64,000 nucleotides of DNA from Duganella sp. Leaf126 (GCF_001423125.1 NZ_LMNW01000012.1:496656-560655), one strand, 5' to 3'; shown: positions 37,224 to 47,450, counted from the first letter of the stretch. Numbers and translations: made by a program. Notes: generated by a model not told the origin, from the sequence alone.

Positions 37224-38141
37224 TCAGTTGTTGTGGTACCGGTTGCGGCCGCTTTGCTTGGCCTGGTAGAGGTGGGCGTCGGCGGTGCGGATCAGGGCGT
37301 TGGCTTCGTGCAGGTCGAGCGGCGGCAGGGCGGTGGCCAGGCCCATGCTGATGCTGACGGTGGCGGCGGTGGACGAGGGTTCGTGGGGAATGGCCAGCTT
37401 GCGCACCTCGTCCTGGATGCGCTGGGCCACCGCTTCGGCGCCGTCGCGGCCCTCCTGCGGCAGCAGCAGGATGAATTCTTCGCCGCCGTAGCGGGCCAGC
37501 AGGTCCTGCGGGCGGGCGGCGCAGCGTTTCATGGCGGCGCTCACCTGTTGCAGGCACAGGTCGCCGGCCTGATGGCCGTACCGGTCGTTGTACAGCTTGA
37601 AGTGGTCGATGTCGATCATGATCAGCGACAGCGGCAGGTTGGCGCGCGCGCAGCGGCGCCATTCGGATTCCATACGGTCGTTGAAGTGGCGGCGGTTGGC
37701 GACGCCGGTCAGGCCGTCGGTCAGGCTCAGCTCGCGCATGGCGTCGGCCTGGCGCTTGATGGTGAGCTGGCTGCGCACGCGGGCCCGCACCACGGCCACA
37801 TTGAACGGCTTGCTGATGAAATCGACGGCGCCCGCTTCCAGGGCCCGGGTCTCGTCCTCGGGCTGGTTCAAGGCGGTCACGAAGATGATCGGGATGTCCC
37901 GCAGCCGCGGCGAAGCGTCCAGCGCGGCGCAGACGGCGTAACCGTCCATGCCGGGCATGATGGCGTCGAGCAGGATCAGGTCCGGCTGCTGGGCCAGCGC
38001 CACTTCAAGCGCCTTCTCGCCGGACAGCGCGAACAGCACTTCGTGCTCGTCGCGCAGCGCCTGGTGCAGGACCTGGATGTTCTCCATGGCGTCATCGACC
38101 ACCAGGATCCGTCCGTTGCGGGCCAGATCGGTCCAGCTCAT
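37224..38141 (-). CDS. response regulator diguanylate cyclase (REC-GGDEF)
   Basis: A 305-residue cyclase making c-di-GMP from two GTP. The receiver (about 8-128) has VVDDAM, phospho-Asp in LILLDAIMPGMDG and Lys in ISKPF. The GGDEF domain (about 140-300) has an intact ARYGGEEF active site, and the inhibitory I-site RxxD (RPQD) exactly five residues before it, so product inhibition is likely. This is the WspR/PleD-like minimal architecture. The ATG overlaps the stop of the giant hybrid kinase (ATGA), so that kinase is the likely phosphodonor, possibly through its HPt domain. Confidence 0.93.
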   Translation of the reverse strand: MSWTDLARNGRILVVDDAMENIQVLHQALRDEHEVLFALSGEKALEVALAQQPDLILLDAIMPGMDGYAVCAALDASPRLRDIPIIFVTALNQPEDETRALEAGAVDFISKPFNVAVVRARVRSQLTIKRQADAMRELSLTDGLTGVANRRHFNDRMESEWRRCARANLPLSLIMIDIDHFKLYNDRYGHQAGDLCLQQVSAAMKRCAARPQDLLARYGGEEFILLLPQEGRDGAEAVAQRIQDEVRKLAIPHEPSSTAATVSISMGLATALPPLDLHEANALIRTADAHLYQAKQSGRNRYHNN

Positions 38142-41100
38142 GCATTATCCTTTCGCTGCTTCATTGCGGCCTCACCGTCGGTCTTCCCCTGCACCCCTTG
38201 CATTATCGCGTGCACCAGCGCGGCGGCCGCGTCGAAGTCCAGGTTGTCGACAGCCTGCGCCAGCGGAACGGCGTGCTCCATGTCTGCGAGGGCGGGACGC
38301 AGCGCTGCGAAGTCTTCCAATGCCTTTAAGTTGTTATTTTGAAGCAAACTTTGTAAGTGCGCCAGTTTTTGCACCAACTCGGCACGATCGGTGTTGCTAT
38401 ATGGAATAATTTGTTCGTCCACGTTCAGCAACCGGATGCCGTCCGCCACCACCGCCAGCGCCGTCGCCAGCTGGTCCAGCGCGGCGTGCACGGCGCTGTC
38501 GGCGTGGTTGGCGTGCAGGGCGCATTCGACCTGCGCGGCCATGCGCGCCACCTCGTTGGCACCGAGATTGGCGGCCACCCCGCGCAGCCGGTGCAGCAGT
38601 TGCCGGGCCGTCTGATCCTCGCCGGCCACCAGCGCGGCGCGCACGGCCAGCACCGCGTCGCCCTGGGTGCGCTCGAAGCGCTTGAGCAGCGCCGCCAGCG
38701 CATCGAAGTTGCCGCCCATGCGGGCCAGCGCCGTGTCCAGATCGATGCCGGGCAGGTCCGGCGGCAGCGCGTAGGCAGCCGGTGCCACCGGTGCGGCGGC
38801 CACGGTGGCGGTGGGCGCCGCCGGCCCGGCCGCGTGCGGCGCCAGGTCGCGCAGCAGGGCGATCAGCATTTCGACATCGACCGGCTTGGCCACGTGGGCA
38901 TCCATGCCGACGTCGGCTGCGCGCTGGCGGTCCTCCTCCATCACGTTGGCGGTCATGGCCACCACCGGCAGCGTCAGGCCGGCGGCGCGGATGGCGACGG
39001 TGGCGTCGTAACCGTTCATCACCGGCATCTGCACGTCCATCAGGACCACGTCGTAGCGGCTGGCGTCGGCCAGCAATCGCTGGACCGCCAGCTGGCCGTT
39101 GCCGACCAGGTCCACGCTGGCGCCCGCGTGCAGCAGCATGTACTGCGCCACTTCCTGGTTGATCTCGTTGTCTTCGACCAGCAGGATGCGCATGCCGGCC
39201 AGCCGGCCGTTCAGCGGCGACGGCGGCACGCTGGCGCTGGCGCCGTCGCCATGGTCGCCCGACATCAGCGCGCGGATGCGGTCGAGCAGGCGGTGCGGGC
39301 TGACCGGCTTGGACAGCACCCCCGCCGCACCGCTGCCGTCGAGGTCGCGCAGCACCGTCGCCGCCTCGTGCTCGGACACCATCAGCAGTATTGGCGGCAC
39401 GATCGGCGGCAGGATCGGCGGCACCGCCCGTCGGATTGCCGCGTCGGCTAGCGGCGCGGGCGCCAGCGCGCCGGGCAGGTCGCCGTCCAGACCCGGCAGA
39501 TCGCGGTCGAGCAGCAGCAGTTCGTACGGCAGGCCGTCGTCGCGGCCACCGGCCAGCATGGCGCGCAGCTGGCCGGCGTCGGCCGCTTCGTCGACCTGCC
39601 AGCCCAGCCAGTGGCAGGCGGCAGCGATCGCGCCGCGGACGCCGGGATTGGCGTCGGCGACCAGCACCGTCATGCCCTGGGCTGCTGCCGGCACCTCCGG
39701 CGGCTGCGGCGGCGCCGTGCATTCGAGCGGGCAGGTGAACAGGAATTCGGCGCCGTGGCCCACCTCGCTGCGCACGTGCACCGCGCCACCCATCATGTCG
39801 GCCAGCTGGCGACAGATGGCCAGGCCCAGGCCCACGCCGCCGAATTTGCGGCTGGTGCTGCTGTCGGCTTGGGAGAAGGTAGCGAAAATATGTTCCTGCT
39901 GGGCCAGCGGGATGCCGATGCCGGTATCGCGCACGCTGAACTCGAGCAGGATGGCGCGCCCGGCCTGCCAGTCATGGCCGCCGCCGATGGCGCGCACCGA
40001 CAGCACGACTTCGCCGGCGGCAGTGAACTTGACCGCATTGCTGAGCAGGTTGAGCAGCACCTGCTGCAGCCGCATCGGGTCGCCCGCCAGCTCGTTAGGC
40101 AGGTGCGGGTCGATGTCGTACACCAGCGCGATGCCCTTGTCGGCTGCACTGCCGCTGATCAGGACGCTGATGCTGTCCAGGATGTGGCGCAGCTGGAACG
40201 GTGCATGTTCGAGCTGCAACTGGCCCGCTTCCACGCGCGACAGTTCCAGCACGTCGTTGACCAGGCCCAGCAGCGATTGCGTGGCGACCTGGATCTTGTC
40301 CAGGTAGCCGCGTTCGCGCGGCGCCAGCGGTGCTTCCTGCAGCAGCCGCGCCAGGCCGATGATGGCGTTCATCGGCGTGCGGATCTCGTGGCTCATATTG
40401 GCCAGGAACTCGCTCTTAGCGCGGTTGGCGGCTTCGGCGCGGTCGCGCGCCAGCACCATTTCCTCGTTCACTTCCTGCAGGTGCAGTTCCGCTTCCTTCA
40501 GTTCGGTCACGTCGGACACCAGCACGAAAAAGCCGCGCACCTCGCCGAATTCGCCGACGTCCGGAATGTAATTGACCCAGGTGTAGCCGATCTGCCCCGA
40601 CGGCCAGTGCAGCTCGCCGGCAAAGCCCTGCGGTTCGCCCTCGAGCGCGCGCTGGACATGGGGGGCGCTCTGGGCATACGCGGCTTCCTTCATCACGTCC
40701 GGCATGAAGGCGCCCAGCATCTGCTGCTGGTCCATGCCATACCAGTCGAGGAAATACCGGTTGGCGAAGCGGCAGCGCAGCCCGGCGTCCCAGTAGGCGA
40801 CCATGCCGGGCAGGCTGTCGGTCAGCGTGCGCAGGAATTGCTCGCTCTTGCCCAGTTGCGCGACGGTGGCGCGCAAGGTTTCCTTGACCTGCTTGGGTTC
40901 GGTGATGTCCATCCCCAGGACCAGGATGTGGGTGGCCACGCCATCCTCGTCGCGCAGCGCCACCTTGCGCGTGGTCAGGTAGCGCGTGGCGCCGCGCGCG
41001 CCCACGATCGGTTCTTCGGCGATTTCCGTGATCTCGTTGGCGCTGGAGGCAAGCACCGCGCGGTCGGCTTGGTTGTAGCGCTCGGCCAGCTCGGGCGGAT

Positions 41101-42754
41101 AGAAATCGAAGTCGGTCTTGCCGATGAAATCTTCGCCGCTGCTGCGGCCGGCCAGCACGGCGGCGTAGCGGTTGACCATCTCGAAACGCAGGTCCGAGGC
41201 GCGCTTGACGAAAATTACCGCCGGCAGGTTTTCCACGACCGAACCGAGCAATTGTTGCGAGCGGTGCAGTTCCGCTGCAATGCGTTTCTGGTCGGTCACG
41301 TCGAGCAGCAGGCCGGTGATCGCAGTCACCGTGCCGGCCGGGCCGAACTGCGGATAATAGCTGGCGACGAAATGCCGGACCACGGCGGCCTCGGCGCCGG
41401 CGCCCGTGTGCTCGACGCCGACCAGCGGCCGGCCGGTGTCGAGCACGGTGCGGTAGTCGGCCAGTATCGCGCGCCGCAGGGCCGGGTCGCGCACCATGTC
41501 GCCGATGTGGCGGCCGATGTGAGCCAGCACTGGCTGGCCCGTGACCCGGGCCAGGAAATCGTTGACGCGGATGATGCGCAGCTCGTTGTCCACGTAGCTG
41601 AGACCGACGGGAGCGGTCGCGTACAGCGTTTCGAGCTGGCTGCGCGAGCGCTCGAGCTGCTCGGTGCGCTCGCCGACCAGCTGTTCCAGCCCGTGCCGGT
41701 GCGCCTTCAGGTCGGCGGCCAGCGCGTTGAAGGCCTGGGCCACGGCGTCGGCCTCGCGGAACGTCATCGGCTCCAGCGTGAACGGGCGGTCGCCGGCCAG
41801 CGCCTCGGCCGGCCCTACCAGCGCCCGCACCGAGCGGGCAATCCGTCCGCCCACCAGCCAGGCCAGCGAAAAGCCGGCCAGCAGGACCAGCGCCAGGATC
41901 AGCGCGATGGTAGTCACCGCGTGCAGCAGCTCTTCCAGCGCCTTGGCCTGCGGCGTGGAGATGACCACGGTGGCGCCGCTGACCGGCGAGCGGCTGTAGC
42001 CCTGGTAGATCGCCACGCCCTCGGTGTCGGTGGTGGAAAACAGTGCATCGGACGCCTGTGCCAGGCGCGCGCGGAGCGCCGGATCGGCGGCCTGGCCCAG
42101 CAGCTGGCGCGGTCCTCCCGACTGCGCCACCAGCCGGCCCTGGCGGTCGTACAGTGCCATGGTCTGGTACAGCTTGATGCGTTCGTCGCGCAGGATGTGA
42201 TCGAGCTGCTGCGGTTTCAGCAGCGCGGTCACGGCCGACACCACGCGGTTCTCGACGAATACCGGCACATCGATCGCCAGCAGGGCGCTGCCGGCCACGT
42301 AGACGACCGACAATTGCGGCCGCGCCGTGTCGAACAGCGGCTGCAGGCGGCTGGCGTTGTTGATCGGATTGAAGGTGTCGGGCAGCGGCGCGCCCATGTG
42401 CATGGCCACCTGGCCGCTGCTGTCGCTGAGCAGGAACTGCGAGGCCGGGAACTGCGGTCCCAGCAGGCCGCCGGCCTGCAGCCGCAGCGCAGCCATGTCG
42501 TTGTCGCGGATGCTGGGCGAGATCGCCAGCGCCCGGGCCGCCCCTTCGCTCTGCACCAGGTCGCGGTCGATGGCGGTGGCCACCATGCGCGCGGCCTTGC
42601 GCGTGTCTTCCATCAGCGCATCGCGTTCGCGGCTGTAGAACTGTTGCACCACGGCGCCGAAGCCGATCGTCGTCGGCAGCGAACAGGCCAGCACCAGCAG
42701 GGCGATCTGCGCACGGATCGACGGCAGGCGGGCTTTTTGTGGCACGGACGACAC
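38138..42754 (-). CDS. giant hybrid kinase: Cache-HAMP-PAS3-HisKA-HATPase-REC2-HPt
   Basis: A 1538-residue tripartite sensor kinase. TM1 (about 14-36), a large periplasmic Cache-like domain (about 40-280), TM2 (about 283-307), HAMP, and three PAS domains (about 380-500, 510-630, 645-770) follow. HisKA has SHEIRTP (His789), the HATPase_c is intact ([23 protein letters not shown]), the first receiver has [13 protein letters not shown], and the second has [15 protein letters not shown]-terminal HPt domain carries [13 protein letters not shown] (His1388). This is a complete BarA/ArcB-type phosphorelay. The GTG at 42754 is too close to AGGAG; the GTG three codons later (42745) has better spacing. 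It is coupled to the diguanylate cyclase, its probable output. Confidence 0.93.
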   Translation of the reverse strand: MSSVPQKARLPSIRAQIALLVLACSLPTTIGFGAVVQQFYSRERDALMEDTRKAARMVATAIDRDLVQSEGAARALAISPSIRDNDMAALRLQAGGLLGPQFPASQFLLSDSSGQVAMHMGAPLPDTFNPINNASRLQPLFDTARPQLSVVYVAGSALLAIDVPVFVENRVVSAVTALLKPQQLDHILRDERIKLYQTMALYDRQGRLVAQSGGPRQLLGQAADPALRARLAQASDALFSTTDTEGVAIYQGYSRSPVSGATVVISTPQAKALEELLHAVTTIALILALVLLAGFSLAWLVGGRIARSVRALVGPAEALAGDRPFTLEPMTFREADAVAQAFNALAADLKAHRHGLEQLVGERTEQLERSRSQLETLYATAPVGLSYVDNELRIIRVNDFLARVTGQPVLAHIGRHIGDMVRDPALRRAILADYRTVLDTGRPLVGVEHTGAGAEAAVVRHFVASYYPQFGPAGTVTAITGLLLDVTDQKRIAAELHRSQQLLGSVVENLPAVIFVKRASDLRFEMVNRYAAVLAGRSSGEDFIGKTDFDFYPPELAERYNQADRAVLASSANEITEIAEEPIVGARGATRYLTTRKVALRDEDGVATHILVLGMDITEPKQVKETLRATVAQLGKSEQFLRTLTDSLPGMVAYWDAGLRCRFANRYFLDWYGMDQQQMLGAFMPDVMKEAAYAQSAPHVQRALEGEPQGFAGELHWPSGQIGYTWVNYIPDVGEFGEVRGFFVLVSDVTELKEAELHLQEVNEEMVLARDRAEAANRAKSEFLANMSHEIRTPMNAIIGLARLLQEAPLAPRERGYLDKIQVATQSLLGLVNDVLELSRVEAGQLQLEHAPFQLRHILDSISVLISGSAADKGIALVYDIDPHLPNELAGDPMRLQQVLLNLLSNAVKFTAAGEVVLSVRAIGGGHDWQAGRAILLEFSVRDTGIGIPLAQQEHIFATFSQADSSTSRKFGGVGLGLAICRQLADMMGGAVHVRSEVGHGAEFLFTCPLECTAPPQPPEVPAAAQGMTVLVADANPGVRGAIAAACHWLGWQVDEAADAGQLRAMLAGGRDDGLPYELLLLDRDLPGLDGDLPGALAPAPLADAAIRRAVPPILPPIVPPILLMVSEHEAATVLRDLDGSGAAGVLSKPVSPHRLLDRIRALMSGDHGDGASASVPPSPLNGRLAGMRILLVEDNEINQEVAQYMLLHAGASVDLVGNGQLAVQRLLADASRYDVVLMDVQMPVMNGYDATVAIRAAGLTLPVVAMTANVMEEDRQRAADVGMDAHVAKPVDVEMLIALLRDLAPHAAGPAAPTATVAAAPVAPAAYALPPDLPGIDLDTALARMGGNFDALAALLKRFERTQGDAVLAVRAALVAGEDQTARQLLHRLRGVAANLGANEVARMAAQVECALHANHADSAVHAALDQLATALAVVADGIRLLNVDEQIIPYSNTDRAELVQKLAHLQSLLQNNNLKALEDFAALRPALADMEHAVPLAQAVDNLDFDAAAALVHAIMQGVQGKTDGEAAMKQRKDNA

Positions 42755-42825
42755 TCCTGGTGGTGGTGGCGGGGGCGGCGGCGCGGCAGCGTGGCCGCGC
42801 GCCCGGGCGTCGGCGGACTCCCGGG

Positions 42826-43404
42826 TCAGAAGAACACGGCGGTGCGCTGGATCACGCTGCCGTTGTTGGTGTAGGGGGCGGTGGCGCGCACCGAGCCGGT
42901 GTCGAACTTGCCATCGTCGAGCTTGCTGTCTATCTGTTCCGCGAAGCTGTCCGGCAGGTTGTCGAGGCGCACGCCGTTGCCGCCGCGTCCGCCGATGGCG
43001 TCATTGTAGATGTAGACGGCGCCGCCCTGGGCGCTGGTCATGAAGTCGGTGGTGCCATTGAACGAGCCGGTGATGAAGCCGGCCAGGGCCAGGTGTTGCG
43101 GCGCCAGCAGGTATTCGGTGATCTGGCCGTCGCCATTGCCGTTGCCGGTGGCGCCCGGGGCGTGGGTGGTGCCCTGCACATCGTCGCCGGGCAGCGCGCG
43201 GAACTTGTCCTGGTAGGCGTTGACGGCCGACGTCAGCGACGTCGATTGCTGGATGATGTTCTTGACGCGGGCGCTGTCGATCAGGCTTTGCCCCTTGAGT
43301 ACGCCGCCCAGCAGCAGGCCGATGATGACCAGCACGATGGCGATTTCCACCAGCGTGAAGCCGGTTTGCCGGGTCGGGTGGAGCAAGGGACGGGACGCAC
43401 GCAT
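42826..43404 (-). CDS. type IV prepilin-like protein at the end of the pilus operon
   Basis: A 192-residue prepilin. The leader ends TG with mature FTLVEIAIVLVIIGLLLGG, and Glu5 is present for assembly. A long helix leads to a C-terminal head with no Cys pair (it ends VIQRTAVFF). A calcium-like or loop region GNGNGDGQI occurs mid-protein. The ATG at 43404 follows AAGGAA. It is separated from the upstream gene by 75 bases. Likely a minor pilin or pseudopilin of the adjacent pilus system. Confidence 0.85.
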   Translation of the reverse strand: MRASRPLLHPTRQTGFTLVEIAIVLVIIGLLLGGVLKGQSLIDSARVKNIIQQSTSLTSAVNAYQDKFRALPGDDVQGTTHAPGATGNGNGDGQITEYLLAPQHLALAGFITGSFNGTTDFMTSAQGGAVYIYNDAIGGRGGNGVRLDNLPDSFAEQIDSKLDDGKFDTGSVRATAPYTNNGSVIQRTAVFF

Positions 43405-43479
43405 GGGAATTCCTTTAGTTGAATCGGCTTGAAACGGTTGCGGTAAAGGCTGCAACACGGTCACTATATTACCGCAGCG

Positions 43480-44211
43480 CTAGGGCCGGGTGGGGCGGTT
43501 CTGTTGCTTACACTCACCGATTTGATCGAGACGCCGGGCCAGGAAGGCCAGCTCGCGCGGATCGCTGACCTGGCCGCTGGCCAGCATGCCGCCGATCAGC
43601 GTGCGGGCGGCGTCGCATTCGTTCATGTCTTCCAGCACGAAAATCTCGAGTTGCTGGGCCCAGTCCGGCACGCCGGGGCCGGTGGCGTGCAAGCGGATGT
43701 CGCGTGCGTACGACAGCGCCAGCGGCAGGTCATGCAGCCGGTGGCGCGCCACCAGCGCCGCGTGCGCCAGCCAGGGCCAGCGCCGGTTCGGGTCTTCGGC
43801 AAAGCGGGCGTGGACGAAATCGAGCATGCGGCGCGTGCGGACCGGGTCGCTGACGGCGCCGTACACCTGGCTGGCGGCCAGCAGCGGCGACTGGCCGCGC
43901 GGGTCGAGCGCCAGCACGCGCGCCAGCCAGGCGATCACGGTCTCGTAGTCGAGGTCGCGCCATGACACGCTGAGCCCGGCCTGTTCGTCGAAACCCTGCA
44001 CATACAGCATGGTCAGCCGCGCCAGCGCCACCGGTTCGCCGAGCGCGGCCAGCTGCAGGGCGGCTGGCGACGGCGCCGGCGGCAGCGCGCGCGCGTGCGC
44101 GTGCGCTGGCGGCCGGCCCGCCTGCCAGGCGACCTGTAGCAGCAAAGCCAGCACCAGCAGCAGCCAGACGCCGCGCGGCACCACGTGTAGCGGTTTCTGG
44201 GCGGCTGCCAT
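43480..44211 (-). CDS. membrane-anchored TPR-like protein
   Basis: A 243-residue protein with an N-terminal membrane helix (about 13-30) and an extracytoplasmic helical repeat domain: LARVLALDPRGQSPLLAASQVYG and LPLALSYARDIRLHATG are TPR-style. The ATG shares a base with the stop of the permease gene (TGATG). It is encoded between the ABC permease and the last prepilin, so it may help pilus assembly or the transporter. I do not recognise a named family. Confidence 0.7.
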   Translation of the reverse strand: MAAAQKPLHVVPRGVWLLLVLALLLQVAWQAGRPPAHAHARALPPAPSPAALQLAALGEPVALARLTMLYVQGFDEQAGLSVSWRDLDYETVIAWLARVLALDPRGQSPLLAASQVYGAVSDPVRTRRMLDFVHARFAEDPNRRWPWLAHAALVARHRLHDLPLALSYARDIRLHATGPGVPDWAQQLEIFVLEDMNECDAARTLIGGMLASGQVSDPRELAFLARRLDQIGECKQQNRPTRP

Positions 44212-44999
44212 CACAGTTGCTTGCGGTAGAGGTCGAACAGGCCGGCGCCGGCCAGCAGCGCCACGTACAGCACGGTCTGCACGCCGACCGTCAGCAGGTC
44301 GGCTGCGGCGCCGCCGTGGTACACCAGCCAGTCGCTGCGGGTGAACCGGTCGAGGTGCGGCAGCAGCAAGCCGAGCAGGTCGATGCCGGCCGCCAGCAGC
44401 TGCTGGCCGGCGCCATCGGCGGCGCCTGCCTGTTTCATCAGCTGCAGCGTGCCGATGGCGCGCGCCATCAGGTAAAACGCGGTGGCGGCCGCCAGTGCCG
44501 GCAGCACCTGCTGCAAGGTCAGCACGCACAGCAGCGAAAACGCCGCCACGATCCAGCATTCGCACAACAGGGAAAACGCCCACAAGGCAGCCTGGTCGGG
44601 CGGCGCCAGCGCCAGCGCCAGGGCGCCGAACAGCAGCGCCGGCAGCAGCGCCAGGGCGCCGAAACCGGCCAGCTTGCCGCCGAGGTAGACGGCGCGGGGC
44701 ATGGGCAGGGCCAGCAGCAGTTCCAGGCCCTTGTCGTTGGCCTCGCGCACCATGCTGGTGACGACAAAGGTGGCGACCAGGAACACGGCAGCCAGGCGCA
44801 GCCCCGCGCCCAGCAGCGCCGCCTGCAGCTGGTGGCTCTCGGTCAGCGCCAGTGCCTGTAAAAAGCCGGTCAGCCCCACCGCGCCCAGCGCTGCCGCGAT
44901 CAGCAGCCACAGCAGGCGATTGCGCAGCGCTTCGAGCAGCGTGTAGCGGGCGATCGTGACCGTCATTGCGCCGTGGCGGCGGTTCAGGGTACGCGTCAT
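44211..44999 (-). CDS. ABC-2 type permease inside the pilus operon
   Basis: A 262-residue membrane protein with about six helices. The start TLLEALRNRLLWLLIAAAL and the loop TSMVREANDKGLELLLALPMPR are characteristic of ABC-2 permeases related to NosY and gliding permeases. It overlaps both neighbours by 4 and 1 bases, so it belongs to the pilus transcript. No ATPase is next to it; the fitting ATPase opens the same operon 13 kb upstream (57779-58495). Substrate unknown; possibly a surface component or a lipid linked with the pilus. Confidence 0.82.
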   Translation of the reverse strand: MTRTLNRRHGAMTVTIARYTLLEALRNRLLWLLIAAALGAVGLTGFLQALALTESHQLQAALLGAGLRLAAVFLVATFVVTSMVREANDKGLELLLALPMPRAVYLGGKLAGFGALALLPALLFGALALALAPPDQAALWAFSLLCECWIVAAFSLLCVLTLQQVLPALAAATAFYLMARAIGTLQLMKQAGAADGAGQQLLAAGIDLLGLLLPHLDRFTRSDWLVYHGGAAADLLTVGVQTVLYVALLAGAGLFDLYRKQL

Positions 45000-45718
45000 G
45001 GCAGCTTCTGCGCCGCGACCATGCGGTTGAACAGGATGTTGGGCGACATCCACAGCACCAGGTCGTCGTATTCGCCGCCGGGCGCGCGCGGATCGGTGCT
45101 GGCCGGACGGCTGACAAAGGCCACGCCTTCGCCGCCGAGATTGGTCTTTTCGTCGATGTTGCCGATGCCGGCGTCGAGCAGGCGCGTGTTCTGGTCGCTG
45201 GTGGCGCCGTAGCCATTGCGGCCGAACGACACGATCACGGCCGGGATGTCGTTGGCGTCGGACGCCGGAATGATCTGGCCGTCCAGGCCGCGCGTGGCCA
45301 CCGTGATGTCGCGCGGGCTGCCCAGCGTGAAGAAGCTGACGCTGTTGGCGAACGCCGGCGTGACCGAGTACGCCAGTATGCGGCCCCAGCCGTCCAGCCG
45401 CTGCACGCCCAGCGTCGCCCACGGCAGATAGCCATAGCGCTTGTTGCAGATGCTGCCGGCGCGGTCTTCGCGGCCGTCGATGGCGGAAATGGCAGGACAG
45501 GGCAGGTAGTTGTTGCGCAGCGCAAAGCCGAACAGCGCCTCGCGCGCCTCTTCCATCGCGCGCTGGGTGTCGGCCACGCGCCGCTGTTCCAGCTGCGACG
45601 ACAGCGGCGCGATCAGGCCGCCGATCATCAGGCCGACCACCAGCAGCACGATGGCGATCTCGACGATGGTAAAGCCGGCCTGGCCGGAACGGTGGTGACG
45701 GGGCGTGGTCGAATTCAT
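44996..45718 (-). CDS. type II secretion/pilus pseudopilin
   Basis: A 240-residue pseudopilin: leader ending AG, mature FTIVEIAIVLLVVGLMIGGLI with Glu5, then a long N-terminal helix and a head with the segment LPCPAISAIDGRED and LPWATLGVQRLDGWGR. The last segments occur in the next upstream protein too, so the two are paralogues. Coupled by ATGA overlaps on both sides. Probably a minor pilin of the adjacent MSHA-like system. Confidence 0.85.
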   Translation of the reverse strand: MNSTTPRHHRSGQAGFTIVEIAIVLLVVGLMIGGLIAPLSSQLEQRRVADTQRAMEEAREALFGFALRNNYLPCPAISAIDGREDRAGSICNKRYGYLPWATLGVQRLDGWGRILAYSVTPAFANSVSFFTLGSPRDITVATRGLDGQIIPASDANDIPAVIVSFGRNGYGATSDQNTRLLDAGIGNIDEKTNLGGEGVAFVSRPASTDPRAPGGEYDDLVLWMSPNILFNRMVAAQKLP

Positions 45719-46458
45719 TGCGGGGACTTGGTGACAGGGGCGGTGGCGCGCAGGCGGTCGCGGATCAGCCGCAGCGGCACCCAGCCCAGTTCGTTGCTGA
45801 AGCTGCCGCCGGGGCTGCGGGCGTCGTCGGTGGCGGCGCGCGCCATGAAGTCGCGCACCGCCTCCTGGTTGGCCTGTTCGTCGCGGTTGTCGGTTGCTGC
45901 AGCGGCCTGTTCGATGCCGGCCAGGCTGGTGCCCAGCTGGCGGCCGCTGGACAGGATCACGGCCGGTGCGCAGCGGTCGTCCACCACGCAGTCGGCCGAA
46001 CCGACGCGGTAGAACATGCTGCCGTCGTCGCTGCGGTCCACCAGCGTCTTGGTGGCTTCGGGCGCGCGCTCGAGATTACCATTGGCAAACTCCGGCGACA
46101 CGCTGTAACGCAGCAGCTTGTTCCAGCCGTCGCCGGGCGTGATGCCGAGCGTGATCCACGGCAGCAGGCCGGTGCAGGCAGCGTCGTCGGCGCACGGCTG
46201 GTTGCGCTCGCGCCCGTCCAGCGCGGACACGGCTGGCCGTGGCAGCCGGCGATGGACCACCGCGTAACCGATCAGCGCTTCACGGGCGTCGGCCAGCGCG
46301 GCGCGTGTCAGCGCCTGGCGGCGCAGGTCGCCTTTGGGCTGGCTGAACATGCCGATCAGGACCGACGCCGCCCCCAGCCCCAGCACCAGCAGGAGCAGCA
46401 GCAGGGCGGCACCGCGCTGGCGCGCCAAAAACGGACGGCGAGGCGGTGCAGCCATCAT
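45715..46458 (-). CDS. pseudopilin-like protein lacking Glu5
   Basis: A 247-residue paralogue of the following gene. It shares AREALIGYAVVHRRLPRPAVSALDGRE and LLPWITLGITPGDGWNKLLRYSV, but the N-terminal segment is RQRGAALLLLLLVLGLGAASVLIG, with no Glu at position 5 of the mature helix, as in GspK or PilX-type tip proteins. It should therefore be unable to pair by the Glu5 salt bridge and may cap the fibre. Overlaps both neighbours by 4 bases. Confidence 0.78.
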   Translation of the reverse strand: MMAAPPRRPFLARQRGAALLLLLLVLGLGAASVLIGMFSQPKGDLRRQALTRAALADAREALIGYAVVHRRLPRPAVSALDGRERNQPCADDAACTGLLPWITLGITPGDGWNKLLRYSVSPEFANGNLERAPEATKTLVDRSDDGSMFYRVGSADCVVDDRCAPAVILSSGRQLGTSLAGIEQAAAATDNRDEQANQEAVRDFMARAATDDARSPGGSFSNELGWVPLRLIRDRLRATAPVTKSPQ

Positions 46459-47450
46459 TGGCCGACGTCTTTCACGCGGTCGTCGGCCAGGTCATAGCGC
46501 TGGCCCGGCCGCAGCAGCACGCGCTTGCCGGACGGCAGGGTGACGGTGACCGCCTTGCCGTCGCGTTTGCCGACCGCGACCGCCGCGCCCCGCTGCGGCG
46601 TGTCATTGAGCCACACCGTGCTGCGGCCATTACTGCCGCGCAGCACGCCGTTCATCGTCAGCTGCTTGGCGCCCGGCGGCGATTGCTGCGCTGGCTGAGG
46701 ATACGGTTGCGGCTGCCCGATAGGGCGCTGCTGCTGCTGCTGCTGCTGCGACACCTGCGGCTGCTGCGGCTGCGCTTGTGACGATTGCGCCATCGGCATC
46801 AATTGCCGCTGATCTGTCGCCATGTTTGATTGAGATGCCTGGGACTGCTGCGCCAGCGCCAGCGCCGCCGGCTGCCGCTGAGCCGCTGCGGCCGATGGCT
46901 GCCTTTGGGCCTGCTGCATCGCGGACAACGGTGCCTGCGCCAGCGCCGCCGGCTGCTGCTGAGCTGCTGTTGCCGATGGCGGCATGTGGGGCTGTTGCAT
47001 CGCGGACAACGGTGCCTGCGCCTGCGCCGCCGGCTGCTGCTGCCCCGTCCCCTGCTGCTGGGCGGCGCGGACCATGGCGGCCATTTCGGCCTCCATGCCG
47101 GGCGGCATATTGGGCGGCAGGTCCGGCACGATGTCGGGCGCCTGGCCCTGACGCGTTGCGGACGGCATGGCGCCTGGGGTTGCTGCATGGCGGACTGCGC
47201 GGCCGTCGGGCGGCAGGGGCGTTGCGCCGGGCGCGGGCGTGCGGACGTCCTCGGCCAGTCCGGCGAACACTGGCGGCGCCGGGTAGGCCGCGTCAGCGGA
47301 CGTCTGCGACGCTGCCGGGGCCGGCCTGTTGCGCGCGGCGTCGATGGCCTGGCGTTCCTGCGGCGTGTTGAACAGCCGGCCCAACCCGTTCTGGGCGTGG
47401 GCCGCGGACCAGGTCAGCCACAGCGCCGCCAGCAGCACGGCGCGCCTCAT
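46455..47450 (-). CDS. mshK: MshK-like pilus biogenesis protein with Gln/Pro-rich repeats
   Basis: A 331-residue protein with a signal peptide (to about SAAHA). The C-terminal 75 residues match the MshK/PilP-like fold: LTMNGVLRGSNGRSTVWLNDTP and LPSGKRVLLRPGQRYDL. In between lies a long Pro, Gln and Ala region (about 50-255) including 27-residue tandem repeats and a seven-Gln run. Typical MshK is around 100 residues, so this is three times longer. Overlaps mshJ and the pseudopilin gene by 4 bases each. It probably connects the inner-membrane complex with the secretin. Confidence 0.75.
   Translation of the reverse strand: MRRAVLLAALWLTWSAAHAQNGLGRLFNTPQERQAIDAARNRPAPAASQTSADAAYPAPPVFAGLAEDVRTPAPGATPLPPDGRAVRHAATPGAMPSATRQGQAPDIVPDLPPNMPPGMEAEMAAMVRAAQQQGTGQQQPAAQAQAPLSAMQQPHMPPSATAAQQQPAALAQAPLSAMQQAQRQPSAAAAQRQPAALALAQQSQASQSNMATDQRQLMPMAQSSQAQPQQPQVSQQQQQQQRPIGQPQPYPQPAQQSPPGAKQLTMNGVLRGSNGRSTVWLNDTPQRGAAVAVGKRDGKAVTVTLPSGKRVLLRPGQRYDLADDRVKDVGQ
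46851..47042 (-). repeat. 81-base tandem repeat in the mshK-like gene
   Basis: Two full 81-base copies (47042-46962 and 46961-46881) and a partial third encode variants of QQQPAALAQAPLSAMQQ. The CATCGCGGACAACGGTGCCTG segment recurs at exactly 81 bases. The unit is a multiple of three, so copy changes keep the frame. Confidence 0.85.

Noticed and set aside
39611..42874. Plus-strand frame of over 1000 codons
   Set aside because: Antisense to the giant hybrid kinase with intact HisKA, receivers and HPt.
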